Shown: piece by piece, positions 38,901 to 53,900 of the stretch
Position numbering within the stretch: position 1 is the first letter of the stretch
How the letters are laid out: each line of letters starts with the position of its first letter
Assembly (NCBI RefSeq): GCF_964204645.1
Contig: NC_134028.1
Coordinates: forward strand, 17,956,153-18,020,152
DNA from: Tubulanus polymorphus
Taxonomy: Eukaryota > Nemertea > Palaeonemertea > Tubulaniformes > Tubulanidae
Reading direction: 5' to 3'
Length of the DNA: 64,000 nt
Notes under the pieces: generated by a model
What the model saw: the letters and a program-made list of their open reading frames with translations, nothing else
Told to the model about the DNA's origin: nothing
The model's database searches: none
Program-made: the position numbers and the translations under genes

Positions 38901-41900
38901 TTCAAACATGATTCACAATGAAATACCAAAAAAAGTCATTACAAATGACTACTACAGACATCTATTTAAATCATGGACAGTTATTCAAAAACATCTAGTT
39001 CCAACTGAGACCATTACCGAAATTCTGCAAAAACCTATTTTTGGCAACCCAAAAATTAAACTCAACAAGAAAATCAATTTCACAGAATACATACATCACG
39101 GTATAACCAATCTACGACATCTATTCAATAATCGTGGCAACTACAAAGCATTTAACGAAACACCATTAACAAATAGATTGAAACACACATGTATATACAA
39201 TGCGATTCCGCAACATTGGAAACTAATTCTATCTGACCAAAATTTAGATCCTGGTGAATTACCAAAAATCTATGTGCAATTTGATAATATAGACTGTACT
39301 ATAGGAAAACTTTCATCATCCCAAATTTATAGAATACTATTATTAAAAAATCTCCATCAAATCACACCGATTGGGCATACCAAAATTACTGAACTTTTAA
39401 ATACTGATCTGAATTGGCCGGAAATTTGGAATGAAGTTTATAATAAACATATCGATAGACGATTTAGTGATATTCATTGGAAATTACTACATAATACTCT
39501 TGCAACAGCTTCAAAATTAGTACTTTGGAAAATTAAAACTGATCCAAATTGTAAAATTTGTGGACGCGCGGCAACGAATGACCATGTAGTATATTCATGC
39601 ACAGAAGCACAGCAATTATATTCACGTATACAACCAATCTTTTAACGCATACTAAACGCACCTATAAACATCACTCAAGACATCGTCTACACAGGAATTA
39701 CTAAAACAATAGAAAGAGACTTCTTCAAATGCACACTCGCGAACTATCTTTTGTTTCTCGCACAATCCATTTTGTACAAAAATCATTACAATCTAGAACA
39801 AGGCTCTGGCCACATCAACACTATAATTTATTTTAAAAACTCACTAATAGATCGCCTAAACCAAGAAATCATGCTTCAACAAAACCTTCATATTTGGAGT
39901 CTTAACAATATACTTATACATCTGGACGCAAGCGGACTGAATGCAGTAAACAGAATCACAATCGATACCATTGGCGTAGTCTATTAATTAAACCCGACGC
40001 CATTTTCTTTTATTAATTACACCTACATACCCCGATTTTGACACTTGAGGTATGTTCTGATATGGATCGAACCGGAACGACGGTCTATCAATACGCATAG
40101 AACTGTCTGACCACTTTTGCTTTATTTCACCACATACGCATTACAGTAAGTTTACTGTTTCTGATGTTTTGACTGTAAACTCAGTCTCATTGCCGCGATA
40201 GCTGGAAAGCTGCCTCCTTTTTGGCTTCAGGATAGCAAGCTCAGTCTATTTGCGCGTGGTGGTGGCTGGAAAGTTGCCTCTTGACATCAGTCTCTTTAAA
40301 AACTACCAAAAACCTAATCGTGACAATGTAAATAAAACCCGATGAAGACTGTATATTCGTAAGTGTACAAATATGTATTCAATATTCACATGCCTGTGCC
40401 GCTTTCTTACTGACGGTCCATCAATGCGCATAGCACTGTCCGTTTGATTGCGACGCATCCACAGACCTAACTATGCACTGTATATTAGAAACACAAAACT
40501 GCTCCCGTGTAAAAACTTTTCCTTTTAGGCAAACTCAGCACCAGATGTGAAGTACCGATTGCGCTCCCCTTGACGGAGAAACCCATCCTCATCGGAGCTG
40601 CACCGTCGATGTCATAAACTACACTTCGGATACCCAAGGACCATACTCTCATCTGGAAAATTTGCGTTTCGAAATGTGCTTCCTTTCTATCTAGTCACCA
40701 CGCGGAACAATCAACTTAGAGGACTTCTACATCAACATCTACCCGAGAAAAAAACCACAATAAACTATCGGACTATTTACACGTAGAAAACGACAAAAAA
40801 AAATATAAATAATATATAATATATATAATGGACAAAATGATCTTCACCCTTGTAATTAGCTATTTCCAAAATCTTGATGTATTAAATTAGGCAGCCAGAA
40901 AAATTCACCCCAATCAGTCGCTTGCCGTTTCAGACTGCTTGGAAGATTGTTTGGATGAACCGGAACCGAATTTCCAATTATGTACTTCGATTTAAAAAAG
41001 AAAATTCTGTAAATTAGACCGCCGAGCAAACAACTATATCTGTACTTCGATTTCCGATTTCAAAATCCAACCCCCTGTTTCGCTCCCGGCAGGTGTGGTG
41101 GGTCTGTAAGGGACACTCAATCAAAAAATCTAACGAAATTTACAAACCAAATAAACAACAGGGACAATCCCTATTTTAAGATAAAAAAAAAACAATGACC
41201 TTGAAACTCACCACGATCATAGACCATGAGCTACAACTTCCCAGTTGATTGTGGTTACAAAATATGCTTAAGTATAAATATAATGTGGAAAACTTTCTTC
41301 CTCCTACGAATGAGTACTGGACACCAAGATGGCCGCCGTTGTAATTGCTTGATCGTATATACCTGTCTTGGGTATAAAAGAAGATCATTTTCTAAAGAAC
41401 ACCCATCACAAATTGCAATGAAAAATGGCAAACCATTAGGAACCTGTCACAGGACAGCCATCTTTAATCCGATCGACGATTTCATTAATTTGATTATAAA
41501 CAATACCAACTAATAGCTGATGATGTAAGTTTTACAAATATATATGGTTTGTACGGGTAATTTTTAGTATTTTCTGAGACCTGAAGAAACCCACAAAAAT
41601 ATGTTAAAATTTTGGAAAATGGTTTGGTGAGGGGCATTACATTGTGGTAGCGAAGAGGTTAATAAGATTAAAGTATTTACTCGTTTGATAAATCTTCATC
41701 TGAACTAAAAATGACGTCATCGACTCACTACCATCTTATAATCTTCTTGCATGACTATGTCACCAAAGCTAAAAACCTGTCAACATTTTTCTCAAACAAG
41801 AGGACTACAAGGTCCATATGGTCGAAGACATTGTTTAAAATTGACTAAATAGTAGTGAGTGGAAGAATGAAGAGATGTCAGTTTCATCAGTGAAAACAAA

Positions 41901-44900
41901 TTCACATTTCCAGGGTTTCCGTGAGACTGTTTTTTTAACCGTTAAATGGACATTTTCCCCCAGCCAAGTGGTCCTATTTTCCCCAAATCCTGAAAATTCT
42001 TTGATTATTTGTTCTCTAAAGATGTTATAGTGTTCTTATTTTAGTTTATTTCGATAACTGGATCCGTTTCAATAATAAAATGGGTGGCTGATGATGTAGT
42101 GTAATAGTAATAACGAATATCTACCTTCCCTACAAAGCATAGTGTAATTGCCCTGACGGATCCTTCCCACCATATTTTCCATAATGGTACAGTACACATC
42201 CAATCCAATGAAACTGTGTTCTGTGTGTGTGATCAGGGCTGCCAACCTAGATTTTATCTTTTGCTGAACACATGTCAAAGTTTATCAGTATTTGCAAAAG
42301 TTTTCCAGTAGTCCCCAATTTTCAAACCAGAAGACATTCTAATTAAAAATCAGTATTCAAGGTAAATTACTACGAACAAAATTTGTGTTCCCGTTTTCTG
42401 ACAACATACTAGTACGCCATCTTCATCTTAGTACAGATGGCACACTAGTACAGTGTCATATTGAGAGTTTAATTTGAGTTGACAAGAGTGATTCTAAGAG
42501 ATTTAAGAAATAACGATGCAATTTGGTTTAAAAACGATTAAGTTTTCCGTAACTTATCAAATTTTTTTCAGTATTCTCAGGTGAATAAAAATCTGTAACA
42601 ATCTGTAACAATTCTTCTAAAAACAGAATGCCGTATTTTCACACGATATTCCAGAACAGTCTTGGAAAAATCAGAACGGTTTGCAGCTCTGTGTGATGCT
42701 TCAATGAATGATTGAAGTTCATGTGACAGGCACTAAGTGGTTGTTTTAATTACGGCAAAGACCATATGAGAAATAAGAATGCACTTAATATGGCTCCAAA
42801 ATACTGATAACTTCCCCCTTTGGGCTTCACACCTAATGTGTCATGGCATGGATACATGCCTGTACAATTTTTTCCCGCAATAATGAGTAACAGACATTTT
42901 TTTTTTTTAATGATCACCGAACCCCTGCATTTCTCATTCTATCTCTTCTCTACTACGCGCGCTGAACAGTTTATTTTTCGTCAGTCAATCTGAGTCGGCC
43001 TGTGTTTATAAGAGGCGGCACGCTACCGCTTATCTCACCGTGTGTACACAGCACTGCTGTCTCTAGCCTACGACTATACATGTGCTAACTCGGGTTATTC
43101 CTGAGAGTAAAGCATCTTAGCATTATTGGTAATTTTCATGAAGAAGATCCCTCGCAGTGCTTTCAAGAAATAAAATCCAGGCTAACGACTGACAAACCAT
43201 GAAGACAACCCTACCGATCCTCTGCAGTGTAAATCCTGGACTGTGCAGTTTCTACGAACTACTAACCAATGTATAATATCACTGCACAAGCGCTTAGTGA
43301 TAACACTTCGGGTAAAGTAGACAATTCATTGACAGGTAGGCCATTCATGCGCCTCAAAATTTTCCATAATTCATCATGATTTTGGGAACCTGAACCTAAG
43401 TACAACATGCTATGATAGTCATTGCTAGGATCATGGATACAGGCAAATGACGCATTACAGACCATTTATTATCGGATTATCAGTTCTTTATCATACAGCA
43501 TTATAGGACTTTATCCATGGCATTAGAGATACTACGGGTGTTGTTCAGTGAACGGTAGGATTTTTACTAGCGACGATGCCTATATGCCACATAACATTTT
43601 CCTTCTACAAATGAGGGCTGATCATTATTAATTATTGATAATAATAATGTGATTTACAGAGCGCTTAATCCAGCCAGGCTGCTCAGAGCGCTTTACATGT
43701 TTAAAAATGCCTCCTTAACCCTTAACCTGCTGGCAGCTTTAATGCTTAGTCCTGTGTGTGCAAGACGATTTGCATGTGAATGAAATTTACTCATCAAATC
43801 GTTGTTACTTCCAAACTATTGTATATAGGGCATTAAAACTTCACAAAGCAGTTGTTTATTGTCATAGCCATGGAATAATGCTAAAAGATTAAACTTCCCC
43901 CTAGAAAGTCAGAATACTCACAATTTCGTGTTACATTGTCGATATTCATGAAGACACCATAGATTACTATATCGATCGTTAAAACCATTATTATGCTTCT
44001 CATAACAGTCTAAATGTTTGAGTCTTCATCAAAATCCCAAAATATTACGGGGCATTTTTAGGTAAAAATTCTTCAAAATATCAGAATCTGAAATTACTTC
44101 CGGGTTTGGATTCTCGAGTATCGGCAGTTGGGATGCGTTAAGAACTATGGCTGAACGCGGGGTTAAAAAGATCAAAGCATTTTACCTGCTTCCAACAAGT
44201 CTCTGATGACACTGAGATGGCTGTGATAATTACCTGGTCGCTAAGCCCCTCTGACATGCTAAAGGTCTCATCTCAAAGAAAAGCCATCACAAATTTCAAT
44301 AGAAAATGGCAATCCATTGGGAAGCTACAGGTATCAGAATTCAGGCCAAAATTGACCAGACCAGGGATGAAAGTGAACGCAATAGCCCGCTGAGACTAAA
44401 GTCTGAAGTTGGCTTAAAACTGGCTAACTGGCCAGGATATATGCTAAATGTAACAAGCAAGTGTAATAATTGTGGTGTCATAGGTAATGAAGAATAATGA
44501 ACTTACGATTTTTGAAAGAAACAACAAGCAATGACCAACAGTATTGCAGTTATCAGCAAAATACACAAGATTATAATCATCATAATCAGAAGTGGTTGAT
44601 AGCGCCAGCTGTTATCAGTTAATTTTACGACCTGAGAGAAGAGAAAGAGAAAGTCGATAAGCAAATGTCCATGAATGAAAATCATTACACAATAATAATT
44701 TTCATACAAAAAGTACAGAAAAGTTGAGAATCTAGAAAAATACAAAAAATCCCATTCAGTTATTACCTACACACATTGGGGGAGGAGGGTTATGTCAGAT
44801 GCGTACAAGTCTGTATGGAGGAGGGGGATCAAATGATATGCTGTACCTACGCTGATGTCTATTGAACGAGGAATTTCTGAGATCTTTTTAACTACTGACA

Positions 44901-47900
44901 CAGCAATGCGACGAAAGTGTCAAAAGCCAATATGCCACAAACTAACACTCACTTTAGGGCCCAGCTATGAATATGTATGTTAAACCTTTACTGCTTATAT
45001 GTATATCGACATAACCAGTATTTCACTATCTACATTATAAAGTGTGTAATTTGAAGGCAGTTTAGATATCTACTCAGAGTGTTGTTGTATTATTTCATCT
45101 ACTAATGGGCCACTTAGTGTCACAAGCCTCTTAGCAGCCATGTTTTATAGAAAATAAAGGACCAATGGTCCAGTGGCTCGCCAAACTGGTGTGAAGTAAA
45201 AAATCTGTCACGTAGGCTACCGGTATGCAAAAATTCATTTCATTGAAAATTAAACAAGAAAAAAATATACAAAAAGGACTCAATTTTGGTCAGTGTGAAC
45301 TTTCAATGATAACTGACTTTTAACAAATGTTCATAATTTTAGTACATCCCTTGAATGACGTAAAACAACTAAAACTATGAGTGACCCGTTAAGATACAGT
45401 ACAAACTTGCACCTTGGCGAGCGTACTCTACAACTGATACAAACACGCAGGGAACACGATAGTATAAGGCGATATTGCCTACGTGACTGTACACGACTGT
45501 TTTCAACGCGAACGCTCATCACTGTGCAGCAGTTAACAAACTATACTACAAATAATGAGGCTCCAAAACGGATCGCTAATGCGAACGTTAATAAAATGAC
45601 TTCAATTAATCATGATAAAACAAGTATTCCATTTGTGTAAATATCAGACTCATCTCTAAAAATTTGATGCTATCAGTAAATCAGCAGTGTGGTGAACACG
45701 GAAGTAAATTTCCGCATTTTGAAACCACATTTTCGTCAGATATCTTGATGCAACGTTACCTTATGCACGGGATATAAAAACTAGATGAATCATTGAACAC
45801 ATCGCGCACAATTAATCGTTATATCATACACCTTGAATATCAGTATTCACGCTAGAAATGATGAATATCAACCTATTCAATCATGCCGCCATTTTCCTTG
45901 TGAAATAACGCGCACCAGCTGATCCACCTCGTTCAATGTTATGACATCATGATGGAAGTCAAAACCGGGTCAACACAAATTTTATATTACCAAGATTTTG
46001 AGGGGTTTCGTCTTTGAAAGCCCATAACTTCCGAACAAAGCGTCGGATCTTGGCGATATGAAGTTCTTCCGATGCAAATAGCATTGAATTTTCACATGTG
46101 TTATTTGGACAGTTTAAGATGCTGCATAAAAAACGTGCTCAATAAATCGATTTTTGAACTTTTTGGTAAATTTCTCAAAAAATATGTAACCCACGGCTTT
46201 CAACTTTGCGCACCATAAAGAAAAACCAAATACAAACTATATTTTTGCTTAATCCGTTCAATTGACCCATTAGTAGTGAGATTACAGGCTACTGAAATTT
46301 AGAGTGTGCTAAAAATAGCTTTGAGCTAAGTGTATTATGCACACGAATGATTATTGATCGGCCAGACCGTTGACATGGGCTGCTTTAGCGAGCCAACTAG
46401 CCAACTGGCACTATTCTACAATGTGACCATGTCTAGTGCCCTATAGCCTCACCTGCAAAAACAAGTGTCACCAACATCAAGCAATAAAGGTTCTGCCAAG
46501 TAGTATTCTGTCAGATCAACTGAATCACCTGGCTAGAAAACCTAGTTTGTTTGGTAGGTGTGTCCAGAGGTTTGCAAGCTCAGGAGAGTCCAAATTTGGG
46601 TCATTTGGACTCGACACCTCAGAGCAGCAACTAATAAATACTGGAACTTCTACACTCTCATTTTCGTTAACTATTTAAGCGAGTTGGAATTAAGTTATTT
46701 GGCGTGTATTTTCGAAAAAGACTGAAGTTTACAGTCATTTAATGGTTATTGTAATAGGCCTCTGTACAATTTTAAGACTTGAAGAAGTTTCGGTCTGCAT
46801 TTATTAGCAGAACCTGTCCTGTACAACTATAAATTACTATTTTGTATTATCATGTATAACCATGTATCATCTATATCATCCCATTCGGACTCGACACCTC
46901 AGAACAGCAACTATAAAATACTGGAACTATATTCTACACTCTCGCTTTCGTTAACTTTTTAGGAACTGGTAACCGGACTAAAACTCTGTTACTTCACTGG
47001 TGGAGAACCGATGGGCAGGACTGCTCGATTAAGACCTGTACCTCTCATGGAGCTTAATGGGTTGTAGACAACCCAGCATTTACCATAAGTCATCAACAAC
47101 TAGAAAACAGTTAAAAGGATTACCGGTGGAATTACAAAAGGAACTGCTGTGGACTGAAGTCACCAGTTCAGCTCAACACCCCTCCAAATGCGGTATCGCG
47201 CAGTGGCTAAGTGATTTTGATATATACGCGCGTCTGTGCAAAATCGAAGTTGCAGACAAATTGGACCTACTAATATTCCACTTACCGGTCGGTTATTGAA
47301 AACCAACCTAAGGAACAGAGGGAAAATTTGGACAAAGTTAAAATCGCTCTGAAGGCTCGCTTTCAGCCGGTAACGATTTGATGTTTAACCTCGTTCCGCC
47401 ACTGGTGACTGAATCTATTGATTCATACATGGCTCGTGTAGAGAGAGCTGCTAGTGAATCTACCATGCAATGCGTGGTAGAGGTGGCCATCAAAAACATG
47501 AAACCAGCCATAGCAACTAATGTTAGAGGGTACGCCTGCGATTCATCAGCCAAAGTATGGGAAATAGCAATCAGAACCAAGAGCACGCTATTACCAACAT
47601 CGGCGGCGCTTGCCGCTCCAGTGTGCACTGATTCTATACAAAATGGGCTAGTTGAACAGATAATTTTGAACCATTTCCAAACTATAAGAAACTATTTTAT
47701 CAACATCCTAAATTCTAATTGGTATATGGGTGTAGCCTAACATAAATCAATATTCTATTTCATCATGGCAACCTTGAACTCTTAAACATCATCAGTTTAA
47801 ACGATATTGAAAGTGTATTCGGTGTATAAGTCGACCTACGTTTTTGGAAACGACAACTAATGGACTCAACTTATACACCGGAAAATACGGTATGTAATCA

Positions 47901-50900
47901 ACCTATTAAACTTAATAACTCATTTCAACCTATAGAAATAGATCTAGTATTTTCATATTTATATCTGTTATCTGACCAATGACAAGAATCCAGCTAGTGA
48001 TTAAATACATTTCTCATCATACAGACCATTTCTCATCATAAAGAGCAATTTTCAAAATAAGAAAATTCTGACTTTGAAACAGAAATTCATTGAGGTGAAA
48101 TACTTCAAAACTGATTTAATACTTTCCTCTAGATTAGCAGATTATTATATTCGGCTTATTGGGTGGAAAATATGGTAAACCAATCTACTAATGCATGTTT
48201 CGTTGTAGCAACTTACACTGAATTTACTGATGTAAAGAATGGCAAAGTCTCCACGCAATGTAGACTGTAGATTCTCATTAGCCTTCTCTTTCACTTCTTC
48301 TGCAGGATATATCTGACCACTGTCTGGGTTAATTACATGATAATGTAAATCAGTTCTAAAAAATATGAAAAAGTGGCAGGCATATTTAAAAAACTATCCA
48401 AAATCATGCACTTTTATCAAAAGCCTCATTTGCATAATACAATTTGGAGCTTGATACCCTACATCATTTTCTTGAGAAAAGATGGATTTAAAGTTATACT
48501 TATGGTTTCCACTGAAAGTCCATGGCATTCATATGATGGCGACACCAGATATATCATAGCAAAACATGGTATAATATGTAAGGGTTGTCTTGATGCAATA
48601 TGAAAATATGGTAAAATCCCACAAGATACATAAGATACATGAGTCCGAAAGGTTTTTCTTGTTTATACTTGACTTTCAACCTTTTGACTATATACTAATT
48701 GTCATCTGCAGGAACACTTACGGTACAACAGAGATTTTGAGGAGTTATACAATTCAAAACAAAGCCTAATCAAGATTGAAACCAGAAGTGATACAAACTA
48801 AATGATAACGCAACATAGAAACAAGATTAAAGATGAGCAATCCAGGAAGCAATTACTTAAAACACCCGGGCCCATTTTTATGGACTGGTATTGACTTTAA
48901 AGGTCAAATGCCCTCTAAATAGAAATTTGTGTTAATCCTATTTTTTGAATGTGATATGTATATAAATGATAAGTATGTTACTAAATTTGATTTTAGTACA
49001 GCCATTACTGAGAAATAAGTCGGCTATTTTTACCGGCTTCCCGTACACAGCAAGTGCGCATTTGCTGTAAAAAACCCATGATCACTGACATCATTGTAGT
49101 CAAACACAAATTTCAATGCGTGTTGTACCACTGAAAAATAATGAGCTGTTGGTACGCTTTGTGAAGAGCAAAACTATGGCAAACTAATAGATTTCCTTTG
49201 AACTTAGCTTTATTAGATAGATTTTAACCCATTAGCACTCAAGCCGCCTGTATCTGCCCTGCCTATTACTTCTCAAGCTGCCTGAATCTGCCCTGACACT
49301 TTTTTCGTCTGCTGCACAAAAACGGTTATAGCGAGATTTGAACCCAATAGCTTATGATCACTTAGACACCCATGTCCTTATAATACCGTACAGAAATCAA
49401 CATCTTCCTATTTGAGTATTTAAAGTAAGAACATAACAGATCTAAGCGCTCACTTCGAATCCAAGTTAGTTGGGGTGAATTTCGAAAGCTAAAAGGACAC
49501 GATTTTGGTGGCCGACCTTGTCAAATCTTATATCATATGAACGCATTGACTATTTACTACAAAATAACACAAACTTGTAATGCATGAAAATAAACAGCAA
49601 ATGAGCTATTCAGTATCGTGATAAACTTGGATTTTCCCTTGAATTTTTTGAGGAGTTATTGACACTACATAGTGACATTCGTGAGTGCTAATGGGTTAAA
49701 ACAATCCTTGATGCAATGAGCTGTGTACGTCTGAAATAATCCAACAGTTTCCAGTCTCTAATCCCGCACAACATAACCAATGTTCATAATAGCATATCTA
49801 ATCTTTTTAGAAGTTGTTTAAGATTCCTAAATTCTTACTGGTGTCTAGCGTTGCTGCCATTATACATGACACAATAAACATACAATGGATAGCCAGCAGT
49901 ATAGAGCTGTAAATAATCTGAATGAATTATGTTGTTTTGTAGATTCTATATATATAGGCTATGAGTACTGAGTTCACACAGATGTATGTTCGTTTAGCAA
50001 AGATGACTCATGATTGCAGGGATCAAATCTATACAATCATCTTCAAAATAACCAATGGTTGTAATGCATCAATTTCAGTACTTTTTACACTGCATCTCTA
50101 CTTAATTTTTATTATATGCAAATTCATATATAATTAGGTAATTAAGCGTTTGTTATTCAGGAACATATATTTGAATTCGCAGCGTCTAATTGGTTAACGC
50201 TAGGGTTTACTCAATTCATTTTCAAATGATTTAATCCGGAAAAATGATCACATTCTATATATCTGTACTTTGATTTCTGATTTCAAAATCACACCCCCTG
50301 TTCCGCTCCTAGAAGGTGTGGTTTGTATGTGACAATAAATCAAAACACATCATAACAAAATCTACCAATCACATTATTCACAGGGTAAATCCGGATATTA
50401 AGATAAAAAAACCAAACATAATTGGTGAAAGAAACTATGTTTTGAAAAGTTATAAACATGCAGATAAATATGGTGGAATTTTCTGCACTGTGACGGACAG
50501 GGTCCAGCCGAATCCGTATTTTTATGTTATCAAGTCCGAATACCGAAATACAGTGTAACTGTGGAGACCAGAAGAACCTCTCTCCGGTGTGAATAACATC
50601 GAGGCAAGTCGAATATTATCTATTGTTCGTGTTCAATCTATCGTGATCTGTTCCTTTAAAGGATTCATTTGTGCACTATTGTCACACACACACAACAGAG
50701 GCAATACTATTTGAGCACCTTTTTACACACGCAGATAAATATGGTGTACTTTTCTTAACCTAAATACACTTGCAGATGAATATGGTGGGCTTTTCTGCAC
50801 AGCTAAATATGGTGGACTCTACTGCGTATTTTTAAACATGCAGATAAATATGGTGGAATTATCTGCGCCTTTTCGAACAGGCAAATATGGTGTACTTTTC

Positions 50901-53900
50901 TGGGGTTTCTGTGATATATGGGATAGTGGATTGGGGCTCCATATGGGGCCATAACACAATTGCAAGCAGGAAACAATCAATCGAAAAAGCAAAAACAGGG
51001 AATCGGTTATACTAACTACCGAGATCAGCATTACTGACCAACCAAGATGGACTGAATGAAATAGCTCCCATTTTCAGTTTTTGTTTGTTTTTGGTCCACG
51101 TCGTTTGAATCTTGGTTTCCCAAGACTAACTGAAGTGTTGCCCGCTGTTTCAGAGATGTTATTTCAGCGCCTTAAATTAAACATTTATTATAATTTTTCT
51201 ATATATTAGGCCTAGCTTTCCTAATAAAATCTAAGTACAGTCCTGCTTTATTGACCCTCACAAAAAAATTGTTCGAGTAACGCAACTTCAGAGTAATGGG
51301 ACCAGCTTTAACTAATCTTTTAATTTATGGATTTTCGGAGTAATGGGTCTTTGCAATAATGGAACTTCGGAGTATTGAGTAATGAGACAACGCCCTAGGA
51401 TCATGGATACAGGCAAATGACGCATTAAGGCATTTTTCCATAGGATTATCATTTCTATATGATACAGCTAGAAACGATGCCTATATGGTCTCCCGACCAT
51501 AAAAATCATGATCAAGCATCCCAGAACAGAAGGACAAGCTATTAAATTCTGTGACTGTCTGGAAAATGTGCAACAATGATATACTGCACTGTGGGGTACA
51601 CCCGTAACCCGCACCCGTATCCATAATAATTCACTGTGGTATAAATTTCAGAAATGTTGAATTAACTTCCGACATTTAAGTTGAGAAAGTGTCAGAACTG
51701 AGAGGTAACACTGGAAAAACTACTTGTTGGAAAAAATGGCGATGGCTCATTCTGATAAGGGTACCTAATCAACTGCATGATGAGGGTGCATGGGTCGAAT
51801 ATCCCTTGCTGAGAAATATGTACAATGTTTACAAGGATTTACACAAGATTTACAATGTTCTTATACGTACTGATCAAGATGTATTTTGTTATCATCTCCA
51901 GCATGAAACCTCAGATCACTCACGCAAACCATTCCATTATCCATCGCTTTCGATAACACGCTATATGAAGATACAAAACTAAAGGTAGTTCACATTCTCA
52001 AAATATACGAAAAGACCAGCAACCAAATTTTATACTTTCATGACTTAAAACTAACCAATACTCATTTCAATATAGAAACTAATCGTAACAGTCTATTTTT
52101 TTAAATATAGAAATATGCCTTGAACTTACTTGATATAATCTTGTAGGTAACTATTAACCTTACTTGGTGAACGATTGATAAGAACTTTCACTGTCTCAGT
52201 TGGCTGTGTCACATATATCTGGAAGTTGGAAGAACATGGTTTAAGACAAACTAAAACATACACCAATCATGTTAAAACCTAATTGTAAAATCATATCTCC
52301 AATAAAAATATTTCCAAATGGACATATGTGAGAGGCTTTTTGCTTATTAAAGATTTGGTATACTGAAAACATTTGCAGCAGCACCATGATACATGAACAT
52401 AGCTACGTGGTTCCCACCCTTGAAGCGAAATATAACTATAAACCTTTCCCTTACAACTTAATTATTGTCAAATAACATTTTTAGCATTTTTTCCAATTTC
52501 AGAGATGAGAACGTCGACCTTTTAAAATCTGGGGTTTTTTCTTGACTTACCCACTCGAACCAGCTGATGGCGCGGCTGTCAGCACTAGCGAGGGCCGAAG
52601 CTACTTGGGCCGGGACGGGGGGGGGGGGGGGGGGGGGGTTAGGGGTCCTCAACCAAGAAAATGCTATTTACAATGTGGTATATCCTTATTCAAAGACAAT
52701 CAGCATCTCATCGCCCTGAATTATTGCAGTTAAAATGCGCCGATGAATGCGCACTCTAAAATCATCACACAGTGTATAATATCTGAAGGCGTTCAGCACA
52801 TACACGCGTGGCAACAGTCGTAGGCATATACATTACAACTGTTGACACGCACGCGTGTCTGCAACCGATCGGTAAACTACATACACATCCATAAATTGTA
52901 GTAGATACAAAATCAGTGTTGCAATGCAATATGCCACGATAAGTAAACCAGGCGCTGAACGCTTTTACGGTTCACCCGATTACCAATCGTGCCAGACCAG
53001 CTGAGCAAGACCATCATACCCTACCCCCCATATACTTTTACATCATTTTGGGACTATTTTGAAAAATGATATTTTTCAATACCGAAATCCGCAGTATCCC
53101 GCGGATCCGCGGGGAGTTCTCATCTCTGCAATTTGGTGGTATTGTTGGAACCATGTAGCTATGGACATTGAAAATGACTGTGCGATGTGGTTAAAGAGAA
53201 CATGAATTTGCAGATAATTTTCTAGTATTCAAAGTTATAAGTAGCCTAAGAGTATCATTTGGTGTGCATGAATCCTTAAAGTATCTCTATACGTACAGGT
53301 TATCACTCAATTGAGTTAAAACACATGTAACGCAATAATCAACATAGATCATTTTCAATAGTAATAGAAAAGTGAATGAATGGCAGTAACCAATGATTCA
53401 GTTTATACCCATAAGTGATGATATTTCCCTATCAGCAAGTATCTATCTGATGAAATAACCGGAAAGACAATCCAACTTATTATTATCACATACTGGATGG
53501 CTCCTTTATTAACTTACACTAGCAGTGGCTGAGTCAGAATTTGACTGTCCTGGATTTGAAGCCCTCATTTCCAGTCTGAAGTAAGTATTTTGATAACCAG
53601 TCATTTCTTTCTTTAAATAGATCATTCCGCTATTTTCGCCGATGTAAAAAGCTTCAGGATCAGAACTCCCAAGGCGATCTTTAAAGTTTCGAACCCGTGT
53701 AAGTTGATATTTGATTTTTCCAGCTTCTCCAGCATCCAAATCATAAGCCCTCATGGTTAACACAGATTTTCCAGCGGCATCATTGACCGAAACACATGCC
53801 GAGTAACTAGCATATTGGAACTTGGGTACATTATCATTTATGTCATCGATAGTAATCTTTACAGTGACGGTTGAAGGTTGAACTATTGCCGATCTCCTCT

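Noticed and set aside
47338-47628. 96-codon minus-strand frame
   Set aside because: It is the antisense shadow of the gag fragment on the plus strand.
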